From contig JAFRTL010000016.1 in assembly GCA_017427065.1 (NCBI GenBank), positions 186,001 through 250,000 of the forward strand: a DNA stretch of 64,000 nucleotides, read 5' to 3'. The translations under genes and the position numbers were made by a program. Within the stretch, counting starts at the first letter, position 1; each line of letters opens with the position of its first letter. Shown here one piece after another: positions 1 through 8,713 of the stretch. This stretch comes from Bacteroidaceae bacterium (GTDB lineage: Bacteria > Bacteroidota > Bacteroidia > Bacteroidales > Bacteroidaceae). Under the pieces are notes generated by a model. That model made no database searches and was not told where the DNA came from. It saw only the letters and a program-made list of their open reading frames with translations.

Positions 1-2
1 TT

Positions 3-1142
3 TTTGCCAAGTACTTGAAGGAGGAATTGGAAACTCTTGGTTTTGAGGAGATTGAACTGGATGAGAATGGGTATCTCTATGCCACACTTCCTGCCAATAC
101 AGATAAACCTGTACCTACCATTGGCTTTATTGCACACATGGATACCAGTCCCGATATGAGTGGTAAGGATGTGTGTCCACGCATTGTGGAGAAGTATGAT
201 GGAGGGGACATTATGCTCGATGCTACAGAAGGAATCATCCTCTCTCCAACGCGTTTCCCTGAATTGTTGGATCATGTAGGGGAGGATATCATTGTGACGG
301 ATGGACACACCCTATTGGGCGCTGACGACAAGGCAGGCATTGCAGAGATTGTCTCCGCAATGTGTTACCTTAAAGAGCATCCTGAAATCATGCACGGAAA
401 GATCCGCATGGGCTTTAATCCTGATGAGGAGATAGGCTTAGGTGCCCATAAGTTCGATGTGGAGAAGTTCGGCTGTGAGTGGGGTTACACCATGGATGGT
501 GGCGAACTGGGTGAGTTGGAGTTTGAGAACTTCAACGCTGCCGCTGCTAAAATCACCTTTAAGGGGCGCAACGTGCATCCTGGTTATGCAAAGAACAAGA
601 TGATCAACTCCATGCTGGTAGCTGCACAGTTCATGGTCTTGCTTCCTCCTCACGAGACACCTGCTCATACCGAGAGCTATGAAGGCTTTTTCCATTTGGT
701 AGGTATGAGTGGAGATGTGGAACAGAGTACACTGAACTACATCATTCGTGATCATGATCGTGAGAAGTTTGAGGCGCGGAAGCAGCAGATACAGCAGTTG
801 GTGGAGTTTACCAATCAGCAGTGTGGTGAAGAGGTTGCTACCTTGGAGTTGCGCGACCAATACTATAATATGCGTGAGAAGATAGAACCTGTGATGCATG
901 TCATTGATTTAGCTAAGGCAGGCATGAAGGCCGCTGGCGTGGAACCAAAGGTGAAGGCTATTCGTGGTGGTACAGATGGTGCTCAACTCTCCTTCAAAGG
1001 GCTTCCTTGTCCTAACATCTTCGCTGGCGGACTTAACTTCCACGGCCGCTTCGAGTTCCTCCCTATTCCTAATTTGGAGAAGGCTATGATGGTGGTGGTA
1101 AAGATCGCTGAACTTACCGCAACTCTAAACCCTAAGCACTAA
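3..1142 (+). CDS. pepT: Peptidase T (tripeptide aminopeptidase), 5' end outside window
   Basis: Cytoplasmic M20B metallopeptidase that removes the N-terminal residue of tripeptides using two zinc ions. The frame is already open at base 3 (residues FAKY precede the first possible internal start at 15), so the N-terminus, roughly 30-40 residues judged from E. coli PepT, lies upstream. Visible family motifs are HMDTSPD (zinc His and Asp), GADDKAG (bridging Asp), PDEEIG (catalytic and zinc Glu), and near the C-terminus GGTDGAQLS followed by FHGRFEF. The last codons (TLNPKH) and the stop lie inside a CTCTAAAC-type junction repeat. gcvT follows 25 bp downstream on the same strand. The family assignment is very secure; the exact peptide specificity is taken from the family. 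Confidence 0.96.
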   Translation, partial: FAKYLKEELETLGFEEIELDENGYLYATLPANTDKPVPTIGFIAHMDTSPDMSGKDVCPRIVEKYDGGDIMLDATEGIILSPTRFPELLDHVGEDIIVTDGHTLLGADDKAGIAEIVSAMCYLKEHPEIMHGKIRMGFNPDEEIGLGAHKFDVEKFGCEWGYTMDGGELGELEFENFNAAAAKITFKGRNVHPGYAKNKMINSMLVAAQFMVLLPPHETPAHTESYEGFFHLVGMSGDVEQSTLNYIIRDHDREKFEARKQQIQQLVEFTNQQCGEEVATLELRDQYYNMREKIEPVMHVIDLAKAGMKAAGVEPKVKAIRGGTDGAQLSFKGLPCPNIFAGGLNFHGRFEFLPIPNLEKAMMVVVKIAELTATLNPKH

Positions 1143-1160
1143 ACTCTTAACTCTAAACTA
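1123..1160 (+). repeat. CTCTAAAC-type junction repeat, copy 1
   Basis: Degenerate tandem units related to CTCTAAAC / CCTAAGCA / CTCTTAA run from the last codons of pepT into the spacer before gcvT. The repeat encodes the last residues of PepT and supplies its TAA stop. The same sequence family recurs at 25746, 44140, 44696 and, inverted, at 63241. Confidence 0.75.
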
Positions 1161-1167
1161 AATAATT

Positions 1168-2256
1168 ATGAAAACTACTCCATTTACTGAACGACACATT
1201 GCACTCGGTGCCAAAATGCACGAGTTTGCTGGTTATAACATGCCTATTGAGTATCCTGGTGGTATCATTCAAGAGCATATGGCTGTATGCGAAGGCGTTG
1301 GCGTGTTCGACGTATCACATATGGGCGAATTTTGGGTAAAAGGTCCTAATGCCTTGGCTTTCCTTCAGCATGTGACTTCCAACAATGTGGCAGCTCTGAC
1401 ATTAGGTCAGGCACAATACACTTGCTTCCCCAATGAAACGGGAGGTATTGTAGATGATTTGATTGTATATTACTACGAGCCAGAGAAGTACCTGCTGGTG
1501 GTGAATGCCGCTAATATAGAGAAAGACTGGAATTGGTGCGTGAGCCATAATGAGGCTGGGGCAGAATTGCAGAATTCCAGCGATAATACCGCTCAACTGG
1601 CCGTACAGGGGCCTAAGGCTTTGGCTACCCTACAGAAGTTGACAGACATTGACCTTTCAGCTATACCTTACTATCATTTCACACATGGTCCTTTTGCAGG
1701 CGTGAAAGATGTGATTATCTCCAATACGGGTTATACAGGTGCAGGAGGATTTGAACTTTATTTCTATCCTGAGGAGGCCGACAAGATTTGGGAGGCAGTC
1801 TTCAAGGCTGGTGAGGAGTTTGGCATTCGTCCTATCGGACTGGGAGCTCGTGATACTTTGCGTTTGGAGATGGGCTTCTGTCTTTATGGCAATGACCTTA
1901 GTGACACCACCTCTCCATTGGAAGCAGGCTTGGGTTGGATTACCAAATTTGTCGAGGGAAAGGACTTCATCAATCGTGCTGCACTGGAACAGCAGAAGAA
2001 AGAGGGTGTTCAGCGTAAGCTGGTTGGCTTTGAGATGATAGATCGTGGTATTCCTCGTGAACACTATCCGTTGCTTAATGCTGAAGGAGAGGAGATAGGT
2101 GTAGTTACTAGCGGCACGATGTCACCTACGCGTAAGATAGGTATTGGTTTGGGCTATGTTAAGACTGCTTATTCTAAGCCTGGTACCGACATCCTGATTG
2201 ACGTGCGTGGACGCAAACTGAAAGCTCAAGTGGTGAAACCACCATTTAGAAAATAA
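1168..2256 (+). CDS. gcvT: Glycine cleavage system T protein (aminomethyltransferase)
   Basis: Transfers the methylene group from the aminomethyl-lipoyl H protein to tetrahydrofolate and releases ammonia. At 362 residues it matches the usual length (about 364 in E. coli). It begins with the typical KTTPFTERH and [15 protein letters not shown] segments, continues with DVSHMGEF and [12 protein letters not shown], and ends in the barrel domain with [19 protein letters not shown]. The ATG at 1168 is the natural start because the alignable N-terminus begins there. No gcvH or gcvP is next to it. It may be co-transcribed with pepT (25 bp gap), and a terminator follows directly. Secure. Confidence 0.97.
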   Translation: MKTTPFTERHIALGAKMHEFAGYNMPIEYPGGIIQEHMAVCEGVGVFDVSHMGEFWVKGPNALAFLQHVTSNNVAALTLGQAQYTCFPNETGGIVDDLIVYYYEPEKYLLVVNAANIEKDWNWCVSHNEAGAELQNSSDNTAQLAVQGPKALATLQKLTDIDLSAIPYYHFTHGPFAGVKDVIISNTGYTGAGGFELYFYPEEADKIWEAVFKAGEEFGIRPIGLGARDTLRLEMGFCLYGNDLSDTTSPLEAGLGWITKFVEGKDFINRAALEQQKKEGVQRKLVGFEMIDRGIPREHYPLLNAEGEEIGVVTSGTMSPTRKIGIGLGYVKTAYSKPGTDILIDVRGRKLKAQVVKPPFRK

Positions 2257-2264
2257 AAGGTAAT

Positions 2265-2298
2265 AAAAAAAGCCCTGCTCATCGAGCGGGGCTTTTTT
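2265..2298. terminator. Bidirectional Rho-independent terminator between gcvT and GH3 gene
   Basis: A 10-bp stem (AGCCCTGCTC with GAGCGGGGCT, one G-U pair) and a 3-nt loop are flanked by an A-run on the left and a T-run on the right. It can therefore stop the convergent gcvT and GH3 transcripts. It begins 8 bp after the gcvT stop and ends 20 bp before the GH3 stop codon. Confidence 0.9.
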
Positions 2299-2317
2299 GT
2301 AATTCTGTTCTACTTGC

Positions 2318-4639
2318 TTATTTGTAAGCAGCAACGCGGGCATCATTGATGACACCACTCCAGTTCATACCGAAGGCGTAGTCGTAGGTATTGCCGTCAG
2401 CATCCTTGTAGCAAACCATGTCACGAGGCACATCTTCGTTCTGCTCTTCCACGGTCTTCATATTGGCAGGCATCTGCATTGGCAGCAAGCCTGAAGGCTC
2501 TGCCTTACCACTGATGATGTCAAAGATAGCTTGGTTCTGAACACCAAAGCTAACCAAGATGGCATCAGCCTTACCCTCAAACTCAGCAGGAATCACTGGC
2601 TTGCCAGTATTCAGCACTACGATCACAGGCTTTTTACCCATCTTAGCCTTGGTGTCTGTCACCATCTTCAGGTCGTCCTTGTTGCTGGTCTTCACGCTCT
2701 TGCCTTTGTAAGTACGGTTGGTGAAGTTCTCCAGTGGGTCACCACCGGCGATAGAGGTAGCACGTGCATAAGTAGCGGTATAATCATTGTACTGTAAACT
2801 GATAGGCACATATCCGTTACTGCGTTTTGCATCTTCGGTACTATAACCCACACCGCTGTTTGGAGCTTGGATGAAGGCAATGGCGAAGTCGGCCTCTGCA
2901 GGATTTTCCGTCACGTCGAAATACTTCTTTACCAGCTCTACATTTACAGGATCTACCCAACGATCTTCACCTGTAGCACCGAAGAAGCCCTGTGAGCGGG
3001 TCTCATGACGCTTAGGAATGTAAACTTTCTTCTTGCTGTCGTTCTGAGGCAGTGAGTTGTTATGGTTCTTCAGCATCACTACTGACTTCAACTGGGCATT
3101 GTAACCAGCCTCCATGAAGTCACTTCTACCTAGGATAGAAGCAGATTCCTGTGGGTCGAGGTATGGATTCTCGAACAGACCGGTACGGAATACGTTGAGC
3201 AGCAAGCGGTAAGCAGACTTCTGGAAGCGTGCATCAGCACTCTCCTTGCCATAGTCATTTACCCACATCTGGTATGCTTCAAGTACCGGACCCTTATCAT
3301 TGTTACCACCGAACTGATCCACACCAGCCTTTAGGATTTCATAGTGGCGGGCAGCCACGCTCATGGTCTCCACACCCCAAGGCTTGCCATCGAAACCAGC
3401 AACTGTCTTGTTGTCACCTGTGATGGCCCAGTCTGTACAAACTACACCGTCGAAGTTGTTCTCCGTACGCAGCTGGTCCTCAATCATCCACTTGCTATAG
3501 CTACCACCACGGTTCTCACCACTAGGATCCTGATTGAACAGGATACTGTAGATAGGCATCACGGCAGAAGCCATCTGTGTACCGTCTTGCAACTTGAAAG
3601 CTCCCTCGGTGAATGAGAGCTTGTGCTCTTCGCGGTTATTGCCTGGATATACGGCATACTTACCATAATTATAGTGAGAGTCACGGCCAGCTTCCTGAGC
3701 TCCGTAACCATACCAGTGCTTTACCATGGCATTTACACTCTGATAGCCCCAAGCGCCATCGATAGCCAGTTCTGCAGGAGAAGTCTGGAAACCGTCGCAG
3801 TAAGCACGGGCAAGATCGGTAGCCAACTTAGTGCCTTCGCCGAAGGTACCGCTGAAGCGGCTCCAACGTGGGTCGGTTGCTAGGTCAACTTGTGGAGAAA
3901 GGGCTGTGGCGATACCAAGGGCACGATACTCTTGAGAAGCTATCTGACCAAAGTTCTTCATCAGAGCGGGATCGAAAGTAGCAGCCATACCCAGTGAAGA
4001 AGGCCAAAGAGAAATCTGACCACCAGCACCGTAGTTATACTCTGCATCTGAGGAGGTTTCATGACGAGGGTCAGAACTGTTGTTGGCAGGAATACCATGA
4101 TTCAGACCTTCCACAAATGCTTGTACGTTGTTGTTCCAAACAGCAGCCACCTCAGGACTTTCCACGCGTGTAACGAGCACAGCACGTAGGTTGTCTTCCT
4201 GCAGGAATTTCTTCTGAGCATCTGAGAGATCTGATGGTTTTGCACCACTCTCAGCATATGGTTTACCATTGTAGGTTACACCACCACCACGGCCACCCAT
4301 AGAGGCAGCTGGGATTGATTGGTGTGCGCTGTAGAGCATCAATCCGGCAATCTCCTCGATAGAGAGTTGCTGAGCCAGGTCGGTGGCACGGGTCTTAGGA
4401 TCGAGGCGCCAGTCCTCATAAGGATCTAATTTACCATTGCGGTTCAGGTCTTTGAAAGCAAATCCACCATCGGTGAGAAGCTTCACGCCAGATTCAGGAG
4501 AATAACCTAGGGTCTGTCCACCCTTTTGGGTTACGAGGTTGTAAGAGCCTTTAGACTCTTCTGTCCATTTCTGTCCGTTACAAGCGGACAAGCCCAGCAG
4601 GATAACCCCTGCCAAAGCCATTAAAATCTTGGATTTCAT
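2318..4639 (-). CDS. Glycoside hydrolase family 3 lipoprotein (beta-glucosidase/exo-glycosidase type)
   Basis: 773-residue retaining exo-glycosidase, predicted to act in the periplasm or at the cell surface on beta-linked oligosaccharides. A lipoprotein signal peptide ends in LSAC (Cys20). An EF-hand-like stretch (DLNRNGKLDPYEDW) near residue 65 is often seen in this GH3 subgroup. The GH3 barrel shows VDLATDPRW, KHWYGYG near 307 and the nucleophile motif TDW with Asp403; the C-terminal alpha/beta sandwich begins near residue 500. It ends 20 bp from the gcvT terminator and is transcribed alone from a promoter 35 bp upstream. The substrate cannot be read from the sequence. The family is secure; beta-glucosidase rather than beta-xylosidase is a guess. 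Confidence 0.92.
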   Translation of the reverse strand: MKSKILMALAGVILLGLSACNGQKWTEESKGSYNLVTQKGGQTLGYSPESGVKLLTDGGFAFKDLNRNGKLDPYEDWRLDPKTRATDLAQQLSIEEIAGLMLYSAHQSIPAASMGGRGGGVTYNGKPYAESGAKPSDLSDAQKKFLQEDNLRAVLVTRVESPEVAAVWNNNVQAFVEGLNHGIPANNSSDPRHETSSDAEYNYGAGGQISLWPSSLGMAATFDPALMKNFGQIASQEYRALGIATALSPQVDLATDPRWSRFSGTFGEGTKLATDLARAYCDGFQTSPAELAIDGAWGYQSVNAMVKHWYGYGAQEAGRDSHYNYGKYAVYPGNNREEHKLSFTEGAFKLQDGTQMASAVMPIYSILFNQDPSGENRGGSYSKWMIEDQLRTENNFDGVVCTDWAITGDNKTVAGFDGKPWGVETMSVAARHYEILKAGVDQFGGNNDKGPVLEAYQMWVNDYGKESADARFQKSAYRLLLNVFRTGLFENPYLDPQESASILGRSDFMEAGYNAQLKSVVMLKNHNNSLPQNDSKKKVYIPKRHETRSQGFFGATGEDRWVDPVNVELVKKYFDVTENPAEADFAIAFIQAPNSGVGYSTEDAKRSNGYVPISLQYNDYTATYARATSIAGGDPLENFTNRTYKGKSVKTSNKDDLKMVTDTKAKMGKKPVIVVLNTGKPVIPAEFEGKADAILVSFGVQNQAIFDIISGKAEPSGLLPMQMPANMKTVEEQNEDVPRDMVCYKDADGNTYDYAFGMNWSGVINDARVAAYK

Positions 4640-4673
4640 AAAATTATGTAAAGTTAGTGTCTATTAGTAACGA

Positions 4674-4705
4674 CAAAGATAGTGCAAGGCGAGCGAAAAT
4701 GCAAG
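4674..4705 (-). promoter_or_regulatory. Predicted Bacteroidetes-type promoter for the GH3 gene
   Basis: On the minus strand, TATCTTTG (4681-4674) matches the -7 consensus TAnnTTTG of the Bacteroidetes primary sigma factor. CTTG lies 20 nt upstream where the -33 TTTG is expected. The box is 35 bp from the GH3 start codon. It lies at the edge of the intergenic repeat, so the repeat may carry the promoter with it. Confidence 0.55.
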
Positions 4706-4765
4706 TTTACTTGTGATTTTCCGAGCCGCAGCCTATCTTCAGGGGCGCAGCACGTAAAGATAGTG
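4674..4765. repeat. Bacteroidales-type intergenic repeat with hairpin
   Basis: The spacer between the GH3 and response-regulator genes has AAAGATAGTG at both ends (4675-4684 and 4756-4765). Between them is a hairpin (AAAATGCAAGT TT ACTTGTGATTTT) and a segment with GCAGCC and GGCGCAGC. The latter part resembles 24038-24070 downstream of wzc. This looks like a dispersed intergenic element; the family assignment is by eye. Confidence 0.55.
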
Positions 4766-4779
4766 ATTATTTATAATAG

Positions 4780-5520
4780 TTACTTTAAAAGTGAGCGTTT
4801 TTCTAGATAATCGTTAAAAGTGTCCTTATAACTATCTCCCACTGGGATATGAGTCTTCTCGTCCATCAAAATACGTCCACGGGTCACCTCATGAATCTTT
4901 TGCAAGTTGACGATATAGGAGCGGTGCACACGCATAAAGTTTTGCGGCAGTCGCTCCTCCAGTTTCTTCATGCTCAGTAAGGCAACGATGGGTTTAGGTT
5001 CATCCTCCATATATAGACGCAGGTATTCACTCATAGCTTCTACGTAGCGTATCTTACTGATAGAGATGCTCACCACCTTGTATTCTGTCTTTACGAAAAT
5101 AATATCATCGTCGGAGGTATTCACAGGTGCATTGTTTGTGGCTGTAGCGCCAGCACCATGCATCAGTTCATATTGGCGCAACACCTTATTGGCCGCACGT
5201 TGAAAATCGGCAAATCCGAAAGGCTTTAGCAAGTAATCAATAGCGTCCACCTTGTAACTTTCAATAGCATATTCAGAATAGGCGGTAGTGAAAACTACCA
5301 ATGGGGGATGGACCAGTGTGCGCACAAAGCTTAGGCCATTAAGGTCTGGCATATTGATGTCAATGAAGATCGCATCTATTTGTTGTTCAGAAAGTACCTT
5401 CATGGCAGCAATAGGATTTTGACAGGCTTCTACCAATTCTAGAAAAGCCACCTTGCTGATATAACTTTTCAGCTGACTTAGCGCTAAAGGTTCGTCATCA
5501 ATCGCCAGACACTTGATCAT
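4780..5520 (-). CDS. LytTR-family response regulator
   Basis: 246-residue DNA-binding response regulator. The receiver domain (about 1-120) has the acidic pair Asp8/Asp9, phospho-acceptor Asp54 in FIDINMPD and the conserved Lys in LLKPF. The C-terminal LytTR domain (about 145-246) contains YVEAMSEYLRLY and FMRVHRSYIVN. The open frame extends 24 codons further upstream, but the ATG at 5520 (MIKCLAIDDEP) is chosen because the receiver domain begins there. This start overlaps the kinase gene by 23 nt, which implies translational coupling. It is the partner of the adjacent LytS-type kinase. Target genes are unknown; the neighbouring beta-helix lipoprotein gene is a candidate by position only. Confidence 0.93.
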   Translation of the reverse strand: MIKCLAIDDEPLALSQLKSYISKVAFLELVEACQNPIAAMKVLSEQQIDAIFIDINMPDLNGLSFVRTLVHPPLVVFTTAYSEYAIESYKVDAIDYLLKPFGFADFQRAANKVLRQYELMHGAGATATNNAPVNTSDDDIIFVKTEYKVVSISISKIRYVEAMSEYLRLYMEDEPKPIVALLSMKKLEERLPQNFMRVHRSYIVNLQKIHEVTRGRILMDEKTHIPVGDSYKDTFNDYLEKRSLLK

Positions 5521-6703
5521 AGGACAATGGTATTTTAAGTAAAACTTCGTATGTTTTGGCATTCTCGTTGATGTTGAATGTATATTCATCATGATAGAGT
5601 AGCTTCAGACGTTTTTGAGTGTTTTCCAATCCGATGCCACTATGAGGGTCTTGATTGCGTTCATGCTTACTGTTAATACAACTGAAAGAGATGAAACCCT
5701 CACGTACGTTAAGCGATACCATGATGAACGACTCCGACTGGTAGCTGATACCGTGCTTGAATGCATTTTCCACAAAGGAGATAAAGAGTAGCGGAGGCAC
5801 TTGTACATCAGGGACATCTTCTGGAATATCCACTTCGATGCGCACTTGGTCTGAATAACGTAGGCGCATCAAGGCAATGTAGTGTTTCAAGAATTCCGTT
5901 TCCTTAGCTAGTGATATGGTTGGGCGCGAACCATCATAGAGTAGATAGCGCATTAGTCTTGAGAGTTCCAAAATGGTGTTCTTGGCTTGCTCTGGGTCTA
6001 TGTCCACCAAGGCATGGATGTTATTCAGCGTATTCATGAAGAAGTGTGGGTTGATCTGGTAGCGCAGATATTCGAGTTCCTGTTCCAGATGATGTTGTCG
6101 TAGTTCTTCAGTTTCGCGCTGGTTCTTTACAGAGCGGAAATATTCCTTGATGCCCAGGTTCATGCTTAGCAACAAGAAAGCAATGAAGGTGTTCGTGATG
6201 GCAGGATTGTCCATCAGTATCCGTGTGAGATTTTGTCTCCCTGGAGGATTGTCGCCTTCGAATCTTCTGGCACCAGGACCTCCATCATTGGGTCGTACGT
6301 CAGGAAGTTGAGGGCCTCCATAGCTATCAGGAGGCAGGGGAGGGTGCTCATTCTTCTCCATCTCGGGAGGGGGAATCATGCGATCGGGATGCTTAGGAGT
6401 ATTGAAAACTGCTTGTCCGGCAGCGAAGAGCACCAATAGGCAGAAGGCGATGGTGAAATAGATGCCTTTCTGTTGCTTGTGTATCAGGATAGGAGCAATA
6501 AAAAAGTTATGCAATAGAAAGAGGATGAAAAAGGGCACTATCTCCTTCCATATGGAGAACACTTGGTTCCAATTGAAAGAGGTGACGCTTTCCTCTTTGT
6601 TTCCTGATAGATAGAGTGCCAAAATAGGGATGGTGAAGACCAGTGCCCACACCACCCCATAAATAATATTTTCCTGCAGTTTTAAACGACTCTCATATTT
6701 CAT
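5498..6703 (-). CDS. LytS/YehU-type membrane sensor histidine kinase
   Basis: 401-residue inner-membrane sensor kinase of the His_kinase (PF06580) type. Hydrophobic segments lie near residues 14-33, 55-72, 81-98 and 168-185. A Pro/Gly-rich loop (about 102-156) between the third and fourth segments is probably the exposed sensing region. A coiled stretch near 190-215 leads to the phospho-acceptor motif QINPHFFMN with His220. The ATPase part has SFVENAFKHG (N box) and GIGLENTQKRLKLLY (G box). It overlaps the response regulator by 23 nt. The predicted promoter is so close to the ATG that the mRNA may have almost no leader. The signal sensed is unknown. Confidence 0.93.
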   Translation of the reverse strand: MKYESRLKLQENIIYGVVWALVFTIPILALYLSGNKEESVTSFNWNQVFSIWKEIVPFFILFLLHNFFIAPILIHKQQKGIYFTIAFCLLVLFAAGQAVFNTPKHPDRMIPPPEMEKNEHPPLPPDSYGGPQLPDVRPNDGGPGARRFEGDNPPGRQNLTRILMDNPAITNTFIAFLLLSMNLGIKEYFRSVKNQRETEELRQHHLEQELEYLRYQINPHFFMNTLNNIHALVDIDPEQAKNTILELSRLMRYLLYDGSRPTISLAKETEFLKHYIALMRLRYSDQVRIEVDIPEDVPDVQVPPLLFISFVENAFKHGISYQSESFIMVSLNVREGFISFSCINSKHERNQDPHSGIGLENTQKRLKLLYHDEYTFNINENAKTYEVLLKIPLSYDQVSGD

Positions 6704-6707
6704 ACTG

Positions 6708-6738
6708 CAAAGATATCATTCTTGAGTGAGAATTGAAA
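6708..6738 (-). promoter_or_regulatory. Predicted promoter for the kinase/regulator pair
   Basis: On the minus strand, TTTC (6738-6735), a 19-nt spacer and TATCTTTG (6715-6708) fit the Bacteroidetes TTTG-N19-TAnnTTTG pattern with one mismatch. The -7 box ends only 4 nt before the kinase ATG, so transcription would start at or next to the start codon. Confidence 0.45.
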
Positions 6739-6739
6739 A

Positions 6740-8566
6740 TTATCTTCTGTTATTTCCTCCAGCCGTGGCCGTGGCATTTACATTGCCTAGCGTACTGCCT
6801 TCTTTGCTCACTGTCGCACCAATGATGAGTCCGTGCCAGTAACTACCACCAGTAAATGACCCTCCGCTGTTTATGGTGTAACTGGTACCATTTTTAATAT
6901 CGGGTGAGCTGATAAGGAAGGTTGCACCACCACCATAGGTACGCGTCACTTCATAGGCCATAAGGCTCTTTCCTTCGGTATTTATAGAGAGGTAATTCCC
7001 ATTCTCTATACCGGCGTTGAACGATACAGATGCTTGCGAAGATTGAGCATTTGGATAACTGGTGCCTCCTCCCATGGACAGGAGAGTACCTCCACTGATT
7101 TCTACGCTGTAACCTTCTTCCTCATTGGCATCTATGCCGCTTTCCGGCTGGCTGGAACCTATAGCCAAGATAATACCACCTTTCACATATAAGTTACCGT
7201 TACTGTCTATACCGTCATTATTGCTAGAATAGGCATAAATATTACCACCGTTCAGATACATGTGACTGGCTGAATTCAAGGCATCGTCATAGGCCGATAC
7301 TTCCACGATACCTCCATTTATCGTCATCACTCCCTTGGCTTCTATGCCTTCAGAACCTTCACCGCCAGTGGTTTTTACACGGATATCACCTCCGTTGATG
7401 GTAACGTCGGTATCGCTCTTGATACCTTTCGCTGAGGAATGCAGCGAACTGCTATAGGTAAACCGTTTTCCGGTAGTGATGATGCGCAGGGTGCCATCAT
7501 TGATGACGATGTCTTGGTCGCTGCTTATACCCTTACCTCCGCTTCCAGTGCTTTTGAGCCACAATTCTCCTCCGTTCATGGTGAAGATGCTGTCACTCTT
7601 GATACCAGCACAGGCACTTGTGTCGTTCTCATCCTCCTCATATTCTCCGTCTCCTGTGGTAATGACGGTAGTACGACCTCCGTTCACCTCCACATAGCCG
7701 TCGCTTGACAGACCTTTGGATGCTGTGTCAGAGACTTCTACATTCAGTACACCACCTTCAATGATGATGGCATCGTTGGCTTTTACACCATTACCAGCCG
7801 AGGCAGTAATGTTGATGACATTACCTGGTCGGAAACGCACGTAGTCGTCACTGGCAATGCCATGCTTCCCTTTACCAGTCACGTTCAGGATACCTTTTCC
7901 GCTGAAGATGAGTTGTCCTTCACTGAAGAGAGTTCCCTTCATGTCTTCGTCATCTACCTTATTATATTTACTACCATCAGTGAGGTTGTTGGTGGTTCCG
8001 TCAGCCAGTTCCACGAAGATACGTTTCTTACTCTGTATGTTGATGGCAGCTCCATCGTTGTTGGTCAGTGTCAAACCATTAAGGGTCAATTTAAATTTCT
8101 TGTCGCTATACACCTTGAAACAACCATCGGAAGAAGTGCCTGTCAGCACATACTCTATCCCTTTCACAGAACTGTTTACGGTGACATCAGCACCATCTAC
8201 AGTCACTTCCACTCCTTCTACACTGCCGCTTACTACGGCTGTCGTGTTATCGTATGATACACTGATTTTCGTGGTAAAATCGGAGTTTTCCACATAGTCT
8301 TCATCCTCAACAGGGATTGTTTCATGTTCAGATAACGCGGAAGTGTCAATCGTTACATCAAATTCCTCTAAGTCATCAGTGCCGCTAGTCTGTCCCCCGA
8401 ATCCACCTTGTCCGTGCATGCCACCTTGTCCTGGCATACCGCCTTGCATAGTAGGTATCTGTCCTTCATTATAATCACTGATGGGAGAGTCCTCTACGCA
8501 AGCTACTACGATGAATGCCACTATGAGGCATACCATCCATTTCATCTTTTTTGTCATTGCTTTCAT
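6740..8566 (-). CDS. Cthe_2159-like beta-helix carbohydrate-binding lipoprotein
   Basis: 608-residue exported protein with a lipoprotein signal ending in VVAC (Cys23). It then has a Gly/Gln/Met-rich linker (GGMPGQGGMHGQGG, about 42-60) and a long region of repeating short strands typical of a right-handed parallel beta-helix. Repeated units carry SDGYVEVNGG, SDSIFTMNGG, SDQDIVINDG and SDTDVTINGG-like patterns. This matches the Cthe_2159 (PF14262) family; the founding member from Clostridium thermocellum binds polygalacturonic acid, so a pectin- or glycan-binding role is likely but not shown here. It lies 36 bp upstream of the kinase gene on the same strand, possibly in one transcription unit. 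Fairly secure for fold, less for ligand. Confidence 0.85.
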   Translation of the reverse strand: MKAMTKKMKWMVCLIVAFIVVACVEDSPISDYNEGQIPTMQGGMPGQGGMHGQGGFGGQTSGTDDLEEFDVTIDTSALSEHETIPVEDEDYVENSDFTTKISVSYDNTTAVVSGSVEGVEVTVDGADVTVNSSVKGIEYVLTGTSSDGCFKVYSDKKFKLTLNGLTLTNNDGAAINIQSKKRIFVELADGTTNNLTDGSKYNKVDDEDMKGTLFSEGQLIFSGKGILNVTGKGKHGIASDDYVRFRPGNVINITASAGNGVKANDAIIIEGGVLNVEVSDTASKGLSSDGYVEVNGGRTTVITTGDGEYEEDENDTSACAGIKSDSIFTMNGGELWLKSTGSGGKGISSDQDIVINDGTLRIITTGKRFTYSSSLHSSAKGIKSDTDVTINGGDIRVKTTGGEGSEGIEAKGVMTINGGIVEVSAYDDALNSASHMYLNGGNIYAYSSNNDGIDSNGNLYVKGGIILAIGSSQPESGIDANEEEGYSVEISGGTLLSMGGGTSYPNAQSSQASVSFNAGIENGNYLSINTEGKSLMAYEVTRTYGGGATFLISSPDIKNGTSYTINSGGSFTGGSYWHGLIIGATVSKEGSTLGNVNATATAGGNNRR

Positions 8567-8587
8567 ATCTCTTTAAATTTCTCAGTG

Positions 8588-8595
8588 CAAAGATA
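8588..8595 (-). promoter_or_regulatory. -7 promoter box for the beta-helix lipoprotein gene
   Basis: On the minus strand TATCTTTG matches the Bacteroidetes -7 consensus and lies 21 bp before the start codon. No clear -33 TTTG is present at the expected distance. Confidence 0.35.
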
Positions 8596-8679
8596 GGTTT
8601 TCACCTTTGCTCCATATAATATTTTCAGCGAATCGCCATTTTCTTTCAGCGAATCGGACAGGGATGAACTAAAAAGTCT

Positions 8680-8687
8680 TACCTTTG
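8680..8687 (+). promoter_or_regulatory. -7 promoter box for the carboxylesterase gene
   Basis: TACCTTTG matches the TAnnTTTG consensus and ends 26 bp before the ATG at 8714. The -33 element is not obvious. Together with the minus-strand box at 8588 this makes the 147-bp gap a divergent promoter region. Confidence 0.4.
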
Positions 8688-8713
8688 CAGAAAATATCAA
8701 ACTAACACTAATT

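Noticed and set aside
438..899. 153-codon open frame on the minus strand inside pepT
   Set aside because: It lies wholly antisense to a well-conserved peptidase and has no recognisable family features; a shadow of the coding strand.
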